Assembly (NCBI RefSeq): GCF_003323745.1
Contig: NZ_QOIL01000011.1
Coordinates: 1 to 64,000 of the forward strand
Length of the DNA: 64,000 nucleotides
Source of the DNA: Sphaerisporangium album
Lineage (GTDB): Bacteria; Actinomycetota; Actinomycetes; Streptosporangiales; Streptosporangiaceae
Direction of reading: 5' to 3'
Position numbers and translations under genes: made by a program. This document shows, piece by piece, positions 52,468 to 61,705 of this stretch (position 1 is the stretch's first letter; each line of letters begins with the position of its first letter). The notes beneath the pieces are model-generated. The model worked only from the letters and a program-made list of their open reading frames with translations. It made no database searches and was not told the origin of the DNA.

Positions 52468-53664
52468 ATGACGCAGGACGTGGAAGGCTTCGAAGGAGCG
52501 GATCTGCGGATCGGCGTGGCCGGCTTCGGCCTGCGCCGGTCGGTGGCCGTCGAGGCGCACCGGCCGGGGCGCGGCAGCCGGGTCGTCGCCGTCTGCGACA
52601 CCTCCCCGGCGGCGCTGGAGGCCGCCCGCCGCGAGATCGGCCCCGAGGCCCGCATGACCGGCGAGTTCGCCGAGCTGCTGGGCCCGGACGTCGACGCGGT
52701 GCTCATCCTCACGCCCGACCACACCCACGCCGGGCTCGCCGTGCGCTCCCTGGCGGCGGGCAAGGCGACCTTCGTCGAGAAGCCGCTCGCGACCACCCTC
52801 GCCGACTGCGAGCTGATCCTGCGCACCGCCCAGGAGCGGCGCGTCCGGCTCTACGTCGGCCACAACATGCGCCACATGCCGGTGGTGCGCGTCATGCGGA
52901 GGCTGATCACCGAGGGGGCGATCGGTGAGGTGAAGGCCGTGTGGTGCCGTCACTTCGTCGGCGACGGCGGTGACTACTACTTCAAGGACTGGCACGCCGA
53001 CCGGCGCAACACCGGCGGGCTGCTGCTGCAGAAGGGCGCCCACGACATCGACGTGATCCACTGGCTGGCGGGGTCGCGGACGACGCGGGTCACCGGCATG
53101 GGCGGCCTCACCCTCTACGGAGGCATCGCCGACCGCACGCCGGAGCTGCCGGAGGACTGGTACGACCCCGCGCGCAACTGGCCCCCGCTGGCGCAGAAGG
53201 GCCTCAACCCCGTGGTGGACGTCGAGGACCTGTCGATGATGCACATGCGGCTGGAGAACGGCGTGTACGCCAGCTACCAGCAATGCCATTACACCCCGGA
53301 CTACTGGCGCAACTACACCGTCATCGGCGCCGAGGGCCGCCTGGAAAACTTCGGCGACCTCGGCGCGGGCAGCGTCGTGCGCGTCTGGAACGCGGGCCGC
53401 CGCGCCTACGACCCCGAGGGCGACCTGACCGTGCCGGTCGTCACGGGGGAGGGCGGGCACGGCGGGGCCGACCAGGAGCTGGTCGACGAGTTCGTCCGGT
53501 TCGCGCGGACGGGCGGCCGCACGGACACCTCCCCGGTGGCGGCCAGGGACAGCGTCGCCGCCGGTCTGCTCGCCACCGAGTCGCTGCGCAACGGCTCGGT
53601 GCCGCTGGACGTGCCGCCCTTGCCGGCGGAGCTGGTGGAGTATTTCGGGAACGGCCAGTCCTGA
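52468..53664 (+). CDS. Gfo/Idh/MocA family oxidoreductase
   Basis: A 398-aa NAD(P)-dependent dehydrogenase. N-terminal Rossmann fold with RIGVAGFGLRRSVAVEAH (the usual GxGxxG reads GFGLRR, a deviation) and VVAVCDTSPAALEAAR; FVEKPLATTLADCELIL is the family EKP motif, and DYYFKDWHADRRNTGGLLLQKGAHDIDVIHWLAG is in the C-terminal substrate domain. The reaction is probably oxidation of a sugar or inositol-type polyol or a related modification. The ATG at 52468 has AGGAGG at spacing 4. Expression is likely governed by the strong hairpin or operator directly upstream. Confidence 0.92.
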   Translation: MTQDVEGFEGADLRIGVAGFGLRRSVAVEAHRPGRGSRVVAVCDTSPAALEAARREIGPEARMTGEFAELLGPDVDAVLILTPDHTHAGLAVRSLAAGKATFVEKPLATTLADCELILRTAQERRVRLYVGHNMRHMPVVRVMRRLITEGAIGEVKAVWCRHFVGDGGDYYFKDWHADRRNTGGLLLQKGAHDIDVIHWLAGSRTTRVTGMGGLTLYGGIADRTPELPEDWYDPARNWPPLAQKGLNPVVDVEDLSMMHMRLENGVYASYQQCHYTPDYWRNYTVIGAEGRLENFGDLGAGSVVRVWNAGRRAYDPEGDLTVPVVTGEGGHGGADQELVDEFVRFARTGGRTDTSPVAARDSVAAGLLATESLRNGSVPLDVPPLPAELVEYFGNGQS

Positions 53665-53675
53665 GCGAATTTGGA

Positions 53676-53681
53676 TAGGGT
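53676..53681 (+). promoter_or_regulatory. Leaderless-type -10 element (TAGGGT)
   Basis: TAGGGT ends 7 bases before the ATG at 53689. Confidence 0.5.
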
Positions 53682-53688
53682 CGTTGGT

Positions 53689-54054
53689 ATGCGAAGCCTC
53701 CCCCTGGCCGCGGCCGCGGCAATCGGATTCACCGTCCTGACCGGATGCAGCACCGTCGACAAGGCCCAGGCCTGCATCGAGGCCAACAAGGCCCTCGCCG
53801 ACATGGGGGCGAAGGTCACCGAGGTGGCCGGCGATCCCGCAGCGATGGAGAAGGCCCTGAAGGACGGGGCCGCGAAGCTGGAGGACGTCGCCGGCACGGC
53901 GGGGAACACCACGCTCAACGAGGCCCTGCAGAGCCTGGCGGACAGCCTCAAGAAGCTGAACATCGACAACCCCGAGGAGGCGGCGGCCGCGGCGCAGAAG
54001 GTGACCACGGACACCGCGCGGACGGTGCGCACCATCGCCGAGGAATGCACCTGA
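53689..54054 (+). CDS. Small helical lipoprotein
   Basis: A 121-aa lipoprotein: signal peptide RSLPLAAAAAIGFTVLTGC with lipobox LTGC (Cys about 20), then an all-helical acidic domain of about 100 residues (VDKAQACIEANKALADMGAKVTEV, ALKDGAAKLEDVAGTAG, LNEALQSLADSLKKL) with Cys in the first helix and near the C-terminus (EECT). The function is unknown; helix-bundle lipoproteins of this size are frequent in actinobacteria. TAGGGT 7 bases upstream of the ATG suggests a leaderless mRNA. Confidence 0.75.
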   Translation: MRSLPLAAAAAIGFTVLTGCSTVDKAQACIEANKALADMGAKVTEVAGDPAAMEKALKDGAAKLEDVAGTAGNTTLNEALQSLADSLKKLNIDNPEEAAAAAQKVTTDTARTVRTIAEECT

Positions 54055-54099
54055 TTCCGACCTGAAAACCCGACATCACTAGCGGAAATGGGCGTGAAT

Positions 54100-54105
54100 T
54101 AATCT
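54100..54105 (+). promoter_or_regulatory. Leaderless-type -10 element (TAATCT)
   Basis: TAATCT ends 7 bases before the ATG of the first DUF202 gene at 54113. Confidence 0.5.
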
Positions 54106-54112
54106 CATTTCC

Positions 54113-54454
54113 ATGGACGTCGAAGGAAGGGAGCCGGACCCCCGGTTCACGCTCGCCAACGAGCGCACGTTTCTGACGTGGCTCAGCACCTCGCTCGCGC
54201 TCAGCGCAGGCGGCGTGGCGATGGCGGCGGTGCCGAGGGGCATCTTCGTCCCCTGGATGCGCACGGCGCTCGCCGTCGTGCTGGTGGTGCTCGCCGCGGT
54301 CGCGGCCGTGCTGGCCTACCCGCGCTGGCGCAACGTCCAGCGGGCGCTACGGCACCAGGCACCGCTGCCCGGGCTCGCGCTGGCCCCCGTGTTCGGCTAC
54401 GGGGTCGCGGCGGTGGCCCTGCTCGCGCTCGTCCTCATCGTCGTCGCCGGATGA
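54113..54454 (+). CDS. DUF202 family membrane protein, copy 1
   Basis: A 113-aa protein with the DUF202 opening RFTLANERTFLTWLSTSLALSAGGVAMAA and two more hydrophobic segments (ALAVVLVVLAAVAAVLAYP, GYGVAAVALLALVLIVVAG). DUF202 (YidH-like) proteins are three-helix membrane proteins of unknown role. The gene ends inside the first unit of a 10-bp repeat array, and a second DUF202 gene follows. Leaderless-type start. Confidence 0.85.
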   Translation: MDVEGREPDPRFTLANERTFLTWLSTSLALSAGGVAMAAVPRGIFVPWMRTALAVVLVVLAAVAAVLAYPRWRNVQRALRHQAPLPGLALAPVFGYGVAAVALLALVLIVVAG

Positions 54455-54518
54455 GAGCGGATGAGAGCGGATGAGACGGGGTGAGACCGGATGAGACGGG
54501 GTGAGACCGGATGAGAGC
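54449..54518 (+). repeat. Seven 10-bp tandem repeats between two DUF202 genes
   Basis: Seven units of GGRTGAGASS run from the last codons of the first DUF202 gene: GGATGAGAGC (twice), then GGATGAGACG alternating with GGGTGAGACC, and a final GGATGAGAGC. Every unit carries TGA, so the stop is repeated once per unit in rotating frames. Confidence 0.9.
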
Positions 54519-54547
54519 CGGCGACATCGGAGCCCCCAGGTGAGGCG

Positions 54548-54883
54548 GTGACGGGGCCGGGCCGGCGGGAGGAGAGCCCCGGCCTGCACGGCGAGCGCAC
54601 CCTCCTGGCGTGGATCCGCACGGCCGCGGCGCTGGCCGCCGGCGGGCTCGTCGCGGCGGGCGCCGCCGGGCGTCACCTCGGGCACGGCGGCGCCGCGATC
54701 CCGTTCGTCCTCGCCGCGTTGTGCGGCGCGATCCTACTCGCGCGGACCGGCGTGCGCCACCGCCGAGTGCACCGGGCGCTGCGCGACGGCCTTTCCCTGG
54801 ACGACCAGGCGGACGCGCTCCTCGCCTGGTTCGGCGCGCTCGCCGTGGCGGCGGGCGCGGTCGCCTTCGTGCTCACGTCCTGA
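54548..54883 (+). CDS. DUF202 family membrane protein, copy 2
   Basis: A 111-aa DUF202-type protein: LHGERTLLAWIRTAAALAAGGLVAAGAAG followed by IPFVLAALCGAILLARTG and ALLAWFGALAVAAGAVAFVLTS. GTG start, GAGGCG about 4-6 bases upstream. Two adjacent DUF202 genes occur together in many actinomycetes and probably form a hetero-oligomer (inference). Confidence 0.8.
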   Translation: MTGPGRREESPGLHGERTLLAWIRTAAALAAGGLVAAGAAGRHLGHGGAAIPFVLAALCGAILLARTGVRHRRVHRALRDGLSLDDQADALLAWFGALAVAAGAVAFVLTS

Positions 54884-54946
54884 GCCCGCGCCCCCCCGCG
54901 GGCCGGGTGCGCACCCGAGGGTGTGCGGCGGAGCCGCCGGGCGGCG

Positions 54947-56062
54947 TCAGGTCGTGGCCCCGAGCTCGATCGTCGCGGCGACCTCCTCCTGACGCTCGGC
55001 CTCCTCGGCGGCGAACCGCTCGACGTCGAGCTTCTCGGCGATCTCCTCGTCCTGTCTCATCAGCGCGTCGAGGTTCTGCCCGGCCATGTCCAGCACCCCC
55101 ATGTCGGCGTACGCCTTCTGCAGGCGCTCGCTCCACAGGCCGATGTCCTTGACGCACGGCACGATGCGGCTGAACAGCAGGGACCGGAACAGCCGCAGGT
55201 ACTGCGACTCGTCCACGGCCTTCATCGCGTCCTTGACCTCCGCGGGCGAGAGGCCGAGGTTCTCCCACTGCTCGACGCCGCGCAGCCGGTCGCGCATGAG
55301 ATAGCAGCCCTCGATGACGAAGTCCTCGCGCTCGCGCAGCTCGGCGTCGGACAGCTGCTTGTAGTAGTCGCGCAGGGCCATCCGGCCGAAGGCGACGTGC
55401 CGGGCCTCGTCCTGCATGACGTACGCGAGGATCTGCTTGGGCAGCGGCTTGGTGGTGATGTCGCGCATCACGCCGAACGCGGCGAGGGCCAGGCCCTCGA
55501 TCAGCACCTGCATGCCGAGGTAGGGCATGTCCCAGCGCGAGTCGCCGAGTGTGTCGTCGAGCAGCGCCTTGAGGTACTTGTTGATCGGGTAGGCGATGCC
55601 GACCTTCTCCTGCAGGAAGCGGGCGTAGGTCTCGGCGTGCCGGGCCTCGTCCATCGTCTGCGTGGCGGCGTAGAACTTCGAGTCCAGGTCGGGGACGGAC
55701 TCGACGATGCGGGCCGAGCAGATCATCGCGCCCTGCTCGCCGTGGAGGAACTGCGAGAACTGCCAGGACGCGCCGTGCCGCCTGACCTCCTTGCGCGTGG
55801 CCTCGTCCATCTTGTGCCACAGCGGCGTGTCGTAGATCGCGATGGACTGGTCGGGGATGCCGAGCACGTCGTACGGGTCGACCTCGAGGCCCCAGTCGAT
55901 GCGTTTGACCGAGTCCCACTGCTTGTCCTTGCCCTTCTGGTACAGGGCGAGCATGCGGTCGCGGCCCTCGTCGTACTCCCAGGTGAACCGGGAAGAGCCG
56001 GCCATCGTCACATCCCAGGTCGAAAGCTCGGCGGGGATGGTGTAGATCTCGTGGGTCGACAC
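54947..56062 (-). CDS. Ferritin-like diiron protein (R2-like/oxygenase type)
   Basis: A 371-aa helical-bundle protein with a complete diiron site: Glu109 (FLHGEQGA), E139-x-x-H142 (MDEARHAE), Glu189 (QVLIEGLAL), and E219-x-x-H222 (QDEARHVAFG). This is the classical 2 x (E...ExxH) pattern of ferritin-like oxidases/oxygenases and ribonucleotide-reductase-R2-like proteins; a specific substrate is not evident. The GTG at 56062 has GGAGG about 5 bases upstream. It is divergent from a TetR regulator with palindromic DNA between, so likely repressed by it. Confidence 0.88.
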   Translation of the reverse strand: MSTHEIYTIPAELSTWDVTMAGSSRFTWEYDEGRDRMLALYQKGKDKQWDSVKRIDWGLEVDPYDVLGIPDQSIAIYDTPLWHKMDEATRKEVRRHGASWQFSQFLHGEQGAMICSARIVESVPDLDSKFYAATQTMDEARHAETYARFLQEKVGIAYPINKYLKALLDDTLGDSRWDMPYLGMQVLIEGLALAAFGVMRDITTKPLPKQILAYVMQDEARHVAFGRMALRDYYKQLSDAELREREDFVIEGCYLMRDRLRGVEQWENLGLSPAEVKDAMKAVDESQYLRLFRSLLFSRIVPCVKDIGLWSERLQKAYADMGVLDMAGQNLDALMRQDEEIAEKLDVERFAAEEAERQEEVAATIELGATT

Positions 56063-56080
56063 GGGTCCTCCAGAGGGGAC

Positions 56081-56130
56081 GTACACCGTACGTATACGTG
56101 GAGACTGACACGTACGCTGTACGTACGTCA
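56081..56130. promoter_or_regulatory. Palindrome-rich operator region between diiron gene and TetR
   Basis: The ~50 bases between the two divergent starts are built of overlapping inverted repeats of TACGTA/CGTACG: TACGTG-GAGACTGA-CACGTA (56095-56114), CGTAC-GCT-GTACG, and GTACGTAC near the TetR start. Such arrays are typical TetR-family operators and overlap both promoters. Confidence 0.7.
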
Positions 56131-56151
56131 ATGCGAGGAGACGATCAGCTC

Positions 56152-56883
56152 ATGCCCACACCTCTCACCCGAGCCCGCATCGTCGCCGCCGCCATCGATC
56201 TGATCGAGCGGGAGGGCGCCGACGCGATCTCCATGCGGCGCATCGCGGCCGATCTCGGGGTGGGCGTCATGTCCCTCTACAACCATGTACCCAACAAGGC
56301 CGCCCTGCTCGACGCGGTGGCCGAGAGCGTCTACTCGCGGATCGAGTTCACCGACGACCCCTCGGCCGAGTGGACCGCGCGGGTCCGCGTCCAGGCGAGG
56401 GCGTTCCGGCAGATCGCCCACCACTACCCGCGCTCGACCATGGTCGTGGTCAGCCGCCAGCTCAGGTCACCGGCCGGGCTGCTGCCCGTCGAGCACGCGC
56501 TCGCGACGCTGCGCCAGGCGGGGTTCGACGGCGAGGACGCCGTGCGCATGCTGCGCACGTTCATCGCCTACATCATCGGCTCGCTGCTGCGGGAGGTCGG
56601 GGTCACGCCGACCTTCGCCCCCGTGCCCGGCCAGGACCACACGCCGCACGCCGACCCCGCGCTGTTCCCGGAGGTGCACGGCCTCGCGTCGCTGCTGGGG
56701 GAGTGCGACCACGAGGAGGCGTTCGAATACGGGCTCGACATGCTGATCCGGGCCGCGGTCGTACGCCTCCAGGAGGTCAAGGAGGCCCGGGCGGCGGGCG
56801 AGGCGGGCGCGGGCGGCGGCGTCAAGGGCCGGGGGGACGCGGCGGTCGCCGGGAGCGGGGGAAACGGAAGCGCCCGGGGGTGA
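56152..56883 (+). CDS. TetR-family transcriptional regulator
   Basis: A 243-aa regulator. N-terminal HTH: RARIVAAAIDLIEREGADAISMRRIAADLGVGVMSLYNHVPNKAALLDAV (residues 6-55). The C-terminal ligand-binding part resembles the TetR_C_1 group (tetracycline-repressor-like) and ends in a Gly-rich tail. It probably represses the divergent ferritin-like gene and itself through the palindromes between them; the ligand is unknown. ATG at 56152 is the consensus start; an in-frame ATG at 56131 sits at the edge of the operator region. Confidence 0.92.
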   Translation: MPTPLTRARIVAAAIDLIEREGADAISMRRIAADLGVGVMSLYNHVPNKAALLDAVAESVYSRIEFTDDPSAEWTARVRVQARAFRQIAHHYPRSTMVVVSRQLRSPAGLLPVEHALATLRQAGFDGEDAVRMLRTFIAYIIGSLLREVGVTPTFAPVPGQDHTPHADPALFPEVHGLASLLGECDHEEAFEYGLDMLIRAAVVRLQEVKEARAAGEAGAGGGVKGRGDAAVAGSGGNGSARG

Positions 56884-56936
56884 TCCCCCCGGGCGCCCGG
56901 AGTGCGTCCTTCCCCTGGGCACTCCCACGCGCGGCC

Positions 56937-58148
56937 TCAGTACCAGTTGTGCGACTGGAAGTGGCCCCACGCGCCGCAGGGCGAGCCGTAGCGGCCCCGG
57001 ATGTACTTCAGCCCCCATCGGATCTGGGTGGCCGGATTGACGCGCCAGTCGTGACCGACGCCGACCATCTTGTCGCCCGGCAGCGCCTGCGGGATGCCGT
57101 AGGCCCCGGACGACGGGTTCTGCGCCTTGTGGTTCCAGTTGCTCTCCCTGGTCCACAGGCTGTCGAGACAGTGGAACTGGGTCACCGGCCAGGCTCGCTT
57201 GGTGACCAGGCGATAGGCGATCGCCTTGTTCCTGCCCTTGGGCGTCTTGGGCGCCCACGCCGCCCGCACGGCCGGGCGGGCCGAGGTCGTCCAGAGGCGG
57301 CTGTGCACCCGGTAGGGCAACGCCTTCCTCGCGACCGCGGCCTTCACTGGGGCCTTGACTGGGGCCTTCGCTGTGGCCTTCACCGCGGCCTTGCCCGCCG
57401 CTGCCTTCTTCGCCGCCCGCGCCTTGGCGGGCGTCCACGCCATGGCGTTCGAGACGGCCTTGGACCTCAGCCCCGCCTGCGCGACCGGCGGCCGGGCCGG
57501 GCTGGACGGGAGCCTCACCGCGCCCGCCCGCGTCCAGACCGGCCGGACGGGCGTCCAGGCCGGGTGGGCCGCGGGGACGCTCTCGGGCGCTGCCGCGGGA
57601 ACCGCGGGTACTGCCGCGGGCGCTTCTGCCGGCTCCGCTGCGGTCGGCGCGGTCGCCGCGATGGCCGCGCTCTCGACCGCGCCGATCGTGCCCGTCGTGC
57701 CGGTGGTCTGGCCCGCTCGGGCCCCCTGGGTCATCGGGGCCACGTACGCCGAGTAGGCGGCGTACACCGGATGGACCGGGTACGTGGTGCCGGCCGTGTA
57801 GGCCTGGCCGGCCTGGGCGGAGGTGACGGGGGCCGTGGTGACGGCGCTCACCGCCTCCGCGGGCCGTGTGGTGGTGGTGCCCGGCGTCACGGCGGCCGGC
57901 GCCGTGACGATGGCCTGCGCGTCGGCCGGCGCTTCGGCCTGCGTTCCGGCCCGCACTGTGGTGGCGGCGCGGGCCGCCGCCGCGAGTGCGCCCGTCGGTC
58001 CCGTCGTCTCCTTGACGGCGTCGGCAGTGGTGTCCGCCCTGGTGAGGGCCTGTGCCGCGCCTGCCGCCGCGTTCAGGACGGCGGTGACGATGAGGGCCGC
58101 GACGGCGCCATGAATAGCGCGTTTACTGTCCAAATCAGTCCTATTCAT
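56937..58148 (-). CDS. Secreted transglycosylase-like cell-wall protein
   Basis: A 403-aa protein with an N-terminal hydrophobic segment (IHGAVAALIVTAVLNAAAGAAQA, residues 13-35) as signal or anchor, then about 270 residues of Ala/Pro/Thr-rich and basic low-complexity sequence (including KAAVKATAKAPVKAPVKAAVARKA), and a C-terminal ~80-residue lysozyme-like domain: LDSLWTRESNWNHKAQNPSSGAYGIPQALPGDKM with catalytic-type Glu in TRESNW, ending QIRWGLKYIRGRYGSPCGAW. It should act on peptidoglycan outside the cell. A long structured leader lies upstream. Confidence 0.82.
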   Translation of the reverse strand: MNRTDLDSKRAIHGAVAALIVTAVLNAAAGAAQALTRADTTADAVKETTGPTGALAAAARAATTVRAGTQAEAPADAQAIVTAPAAVTPGTTTTRPAEAVSAVTTAPVTSAQAGQAYTAGTTYPVHPVYAAYSAYVAPMTQGARAGQTTGTTGTIGAVESAAIAATAPTAAEPAEAPAAVPAVPAAAPESVPAAHPAWTPVRPVWTRAGAVRLPSSPARPPVAQAGLRSKAVSNAMAWTPAKARAAKKAAAGKAAVKATAKAPVKAPVKAAVARKALPYRVHSRLWTTSARPAVRAAWAPKTPKGRNKAIAYRLVTKRAWPVTQFHCLDSLWTRESNWNHKAQNPSSGAYGIPQALPGDKMVGVGHDWRVNPATQIRWGLKYIRGRYGSPCGAWGHFQSHNWY

Positions 58149-58546
58149 CGGGTCGCGTGCGGAGGAGGCCGCCGAGGCGGCCGTCTCCCGTCCCCGCGCC
58201 CGTGGCTCGGGCGCCGCGACGTCCGCGTGGCCTTTCCGGAATCGGTTGAAGACACAGATGTCTCCCGGAAGGCGCCGCGACGTGTTCTACGGCGGTTTCT
58301 AGTAGGTGGTCCGCCCGGCGCCCGCGTTCCGCGACACGCTACGGACGGTTGTTTGCCATCGAGGTGGGACATCTCTGCCGTCTCGCGGCCCCTGGTTGGC
58401 GCGCGTCGTGCGGGAGATGATCACCGCGTGGTCCGGAAATGCCGCAGGGTTAAGGTTTGGCGGCGAGGACCCCGTTGAACAGGGAAGGAAGTGATTTCGC
58501 GCGCGGCGAGCCGCGCGTGGGGCGGACGCCTGATTAGGGTGGCTTC
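58149..58546. other. Leader/intergenic region upstream of transglycosylase and peroxidase
   Basis: About 400 bases without a gene. The half next to the transglycosylase gene has a direct repeat GGCGCCGCGACGT (58210-58222 and 58271-58283) flanking an imperfect hairpin (CCTTTCCGG ... CCGGAAGG, with inner GACA-CAGA-TGTC), which would lie in that gene's 5' leader. I looked for the conserved blocks of the ydaO c-di-AMP riboswitch common upstream of wall hydrolases and could not identify them. Confidence 0.4.
58535..58540 (+). promoter_or_regulatory. Leaderless-type -10 element (TAGGGT)
   Basis: TAGGGT ends 6 bases before the ATG of glutathione peroxidase at 58547. Confidence 0.5.
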
Positions 58547-59047
58547 ATGAGTCTTCGTGATATTCCGGTGCGTACGCTGGACGACGCTCCGACAACGCTT
58601 GGCCGGCTCGCCGGCGACAAGGCCGTCCTCGTGGTCAACGTCGCGTCCAGGTGCGGGCTCACCCCGCAGTACACCGGTCTCGTCCGCTTGCAGGAGCGGT
58701 ACGGCGACCTCGGGTTCACGGTCGTCGGCGTGCCCTGCAACCAGTTCGCGGGCCAGGAGCCCGGCTCGGCGGAGGAGATCCAGGAGTTCTGCGCCACCAA
58801 CTACGGCGTCGACTTCCCCCTGCTGGAGAAGATCGAGGTCAACGGCGAGCAGCGCCACCCGCTGTACGCCTCGCTCGTGGAGGTCCCCGACGCCGACGGC
58901 GAGGCCGGCGACGTCCAGTGGAACTTCGAGAAGTTCCTGATCGACCGCGAGGGCACGGTGGTCGCGCGCTTCCGTCCCCGCACCGAGCCCGAGGACGCGG
59001 CCGTGACCGCGCTGATCGAGAAGACCATCGGCAAGGCGGCCGGCTAA
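58547..59047 (+). CDS. Glutathione peroxidase-family thiol peroxidase
   Basis: A 166-aa antioxidant enzyme. Catalytic Cys36 in NVASRCGLTPQY (Cys, not selenocysteine), Gln70 in CNQFAGQEPGS, and Trp in VQWNFEKFL complete the active site. Actinobacteria usually lack glutathione, so thioredoxin or mycothiol-linked reduction is more likely than glutathione (established for related enzymes, inference here). It shares a 4-base overlap of stop codons with the convergent LacI gene. Confidence 0.95.
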   Translation: MSLRDIPVRTLDDAPTTLGRLAGDKAVLVVNVASRCGLTPQYTGLVRLQERYGDLGFTVVGVPCNQFAGQEPGSAEEIQEFCATNYGVDFPLLEKIEVNGEQRHPLYASLVEVPDADGEAGDVQWNFEKFLIDREGTVVARFRPRTEPEDAAVTALIEKTIGKAAG

Positions 59048-60042
59048 CGGCGCGGGCCGCAGCTGCCCCTGACGATCAGCTCGGTGGGCAGGACGACCCC
59101 GCGCGTGCGACGGCCCTGGCGCAGGACGAGCTCGGCCGCGCGGTAGCCCATGTCCTGGGCGGGCTGGGCGATGACCGTGAGCGGCGGCCAGCACAGCTCC
59201 GCCCAGGGAACGTCGTCGAACATGATCAGCGACACGTCGCGCGGCACGCGGACGTCGAGCTCACGGGCGGCGAGGACGGCGGCCTCGCCGAGCAGGTTGC
59301 CGCCCGCCAGCACCGCCGTCAGGTCGGACCGGTGGTGCAGCAGGCCGGCGGCGGCCGCGTACGCCGAGTCGCGGGTCGCGCGCGCCCGCACGATCAGCTC
59401 CTCGTCCACGGGCAGCCCGAGCGCGCCCATCGCCTCGCGGAACGCGCGCACGCGCTGCTCCTGGCCGTGGCGCGCGAGGAAGGCGACGCGGCGGTGCCCG
59501 AGCGCGGCGAGGTACTCGACCGCCGTGCGCACGCCCGAGCGGTCGTCGGTCACGACGGCGGGGACGTCCTCGCGTCCCCGCACGGGCCGCTCGGCGAAGA
59601 CCACGCCGAGACCGGCGCGGAACGCCGGCCCCCACATCTCGCCGTCGCCGGACGGCACCGCGATGACGCGCTCCACGCTCTCTTCGATCAGCGAGCCGAT
59701 GAGCTCGGCCTCCCGCTCGGGGTCGTCGCCGGTGGTGCCGATCATCACCGGCTCGCCGGCGGACTGCGCGCAGGCGAGCACGCCATCGGCCAGCCTGGCG
59801 TAGAAGCTGTCGGTGATGTCGGGGATGAGCAGGCCGATGCCCCCCGTGCGCCGGCGGCGCAGGTTGCGCCCGAGCGCGCTCGGCCGGTAGTCCAGCCGCG
59901 CGGCGGCGGCCAGCACCCTCTCGCGGGTGGCCGGGCTGGCCGAGCCGGTGCCGGACAGCACGCGCGAGACGGTCGCGACCCCGACGTCCGCCGCCTCGGC
60001 GACATCCTTGATCGTCGTACGCCGCTGCTCGCTCATCCTCAT
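59044..60042 (-). CDS. LacI-family transcriptional regulator
   Basis: A 332-aa regulator: [56 protein letters not shown] (residues 9-65), then a periplasmic-binding-like sugar-sensing domain ([20 protein letters not shown] to [13 protein letters not shown]). A typical LacI palindrome ATGGAAACGATTCCAT overlaps its own start codon, so it is probably autoregulated. Divergent to the sugar-type ABC ATPase gene, which may be a target. The stop overlaps that of the peroxidase gene. Confidence 0.93.
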   Translation of the reverse strand: MRMSEQRRTTIKDVAEAADVGVATVSRVLSGTGSASPATRERVLAAAARLDYRPSALGRNLRRRRTGGIGLLIPDITDSFYARLADGVLACAQSAGEPVMIGTTGDDPEREAELIGSLIEESVERVIAVPSGDGEMWGPAFRAGLGVVFAERPVRGREDVPAVVTDDRSGVRTAVEYLAALGHRRVAFLARHGQEQRVRAFREAMGALGLPVDEELIVRARATRDSAYAAAAGLLHHRSDLTAVLAGGNLLGEAAVLAARELDVRVPRDVSLIMFDDVPWAELCWPPLTVIAQPAQDMGYRAAELVLRQGRRTRGVVLPTELIVRGSCGPRR

Positions 60043-60056
60043 GGAAACGATTCCAT
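60041..60056. promoter_or_regulatory. LacI-type operator overlapping the LacI start codon
   Basis: ATGGAAACGATTCCAT has the ATGGAA...TTCCAT arms around a central CG pair, the classic LacI/GalR operator form. It covers the regulator's own ATG and lies between it and the ABC transporter gene. Confidence 0.75.
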
Positions 60057-60127
60057 CATGATTTCCACCGATCGGCCAAGGCCATGGCGCTATCCGAAGA
60101 GTGTGAAGAGGTTATATTTCACAGGGG

Positions 60128-60156
60128 CTTGACAGAGATGTCCGGTTCAGATGAGA
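60128..60156 (+). promoter_or_regulatory. Promoter upstream of ABC ATPase (TTGACA-N17-TGAGAT)
   Basis: A perfect -35 TTGACA at 60128-60133 and, after 17 bases, TGAGAT (60151-60156) as a fair -10. The transcript would have a 5' leader of about 45 bases and a Shine-Dalgarno AAGGA. Confidence 0.5.
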
Positions 60157-60209
60157 TTCATGAAAACGTATCCACATCCGGCGGGCACCCGGACGCACGA
60201 AGGACTGCC

Positions 60210-61430
<1,221 letters not shown>

Positions 61431-61488
61431 GGTCCCGCGCGGCGCCCCTGGGCGCCGCGTCCCCGGCGAACCAGCCTTCCGGGCGAGA

Positions 61489-61527
61489 AGCCCCCGCCGT
61501 GCACCCCTCCCACGGCGGGGGCTTTTT
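61489..61527 (+). terminator. Rho-independent terminator after ABC ATPase
   Basis: A 13-bp stem (AGCCCCCGCCGTG / CACGGCGGGGGCT, 61489-61501 with 61511-61523), 9-nt loop, followed by TTTTT. Very strong. Confidence 0.95.
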
Positions 61528-61705
61528 CGTGTTTCACGGCTTTTCGCGTTCAAGGTAGGCGGAACGGTGTGTGATGGTTCCGCAAAAGCGGTGCGCCGGA
61601 CGCCCGCCTTTCCGCTTTGGTGCATAGAACGGTTGCGTCGACATCTCGCTCGGCTTACGGGCGATGTCTCCCGCAGCCGGAACCGCGCCCATCGGAGAGT
61701 CCTGA

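Noticed and set aside
58149-58460. ydaO-type c-di-AMP riboswitch upstream of the transglycosylase
   Set aside because: This class is expected before wall hydrolase genes in actinobacteria, but I could not find its conserved blocks by eye; a covariance search is needed.
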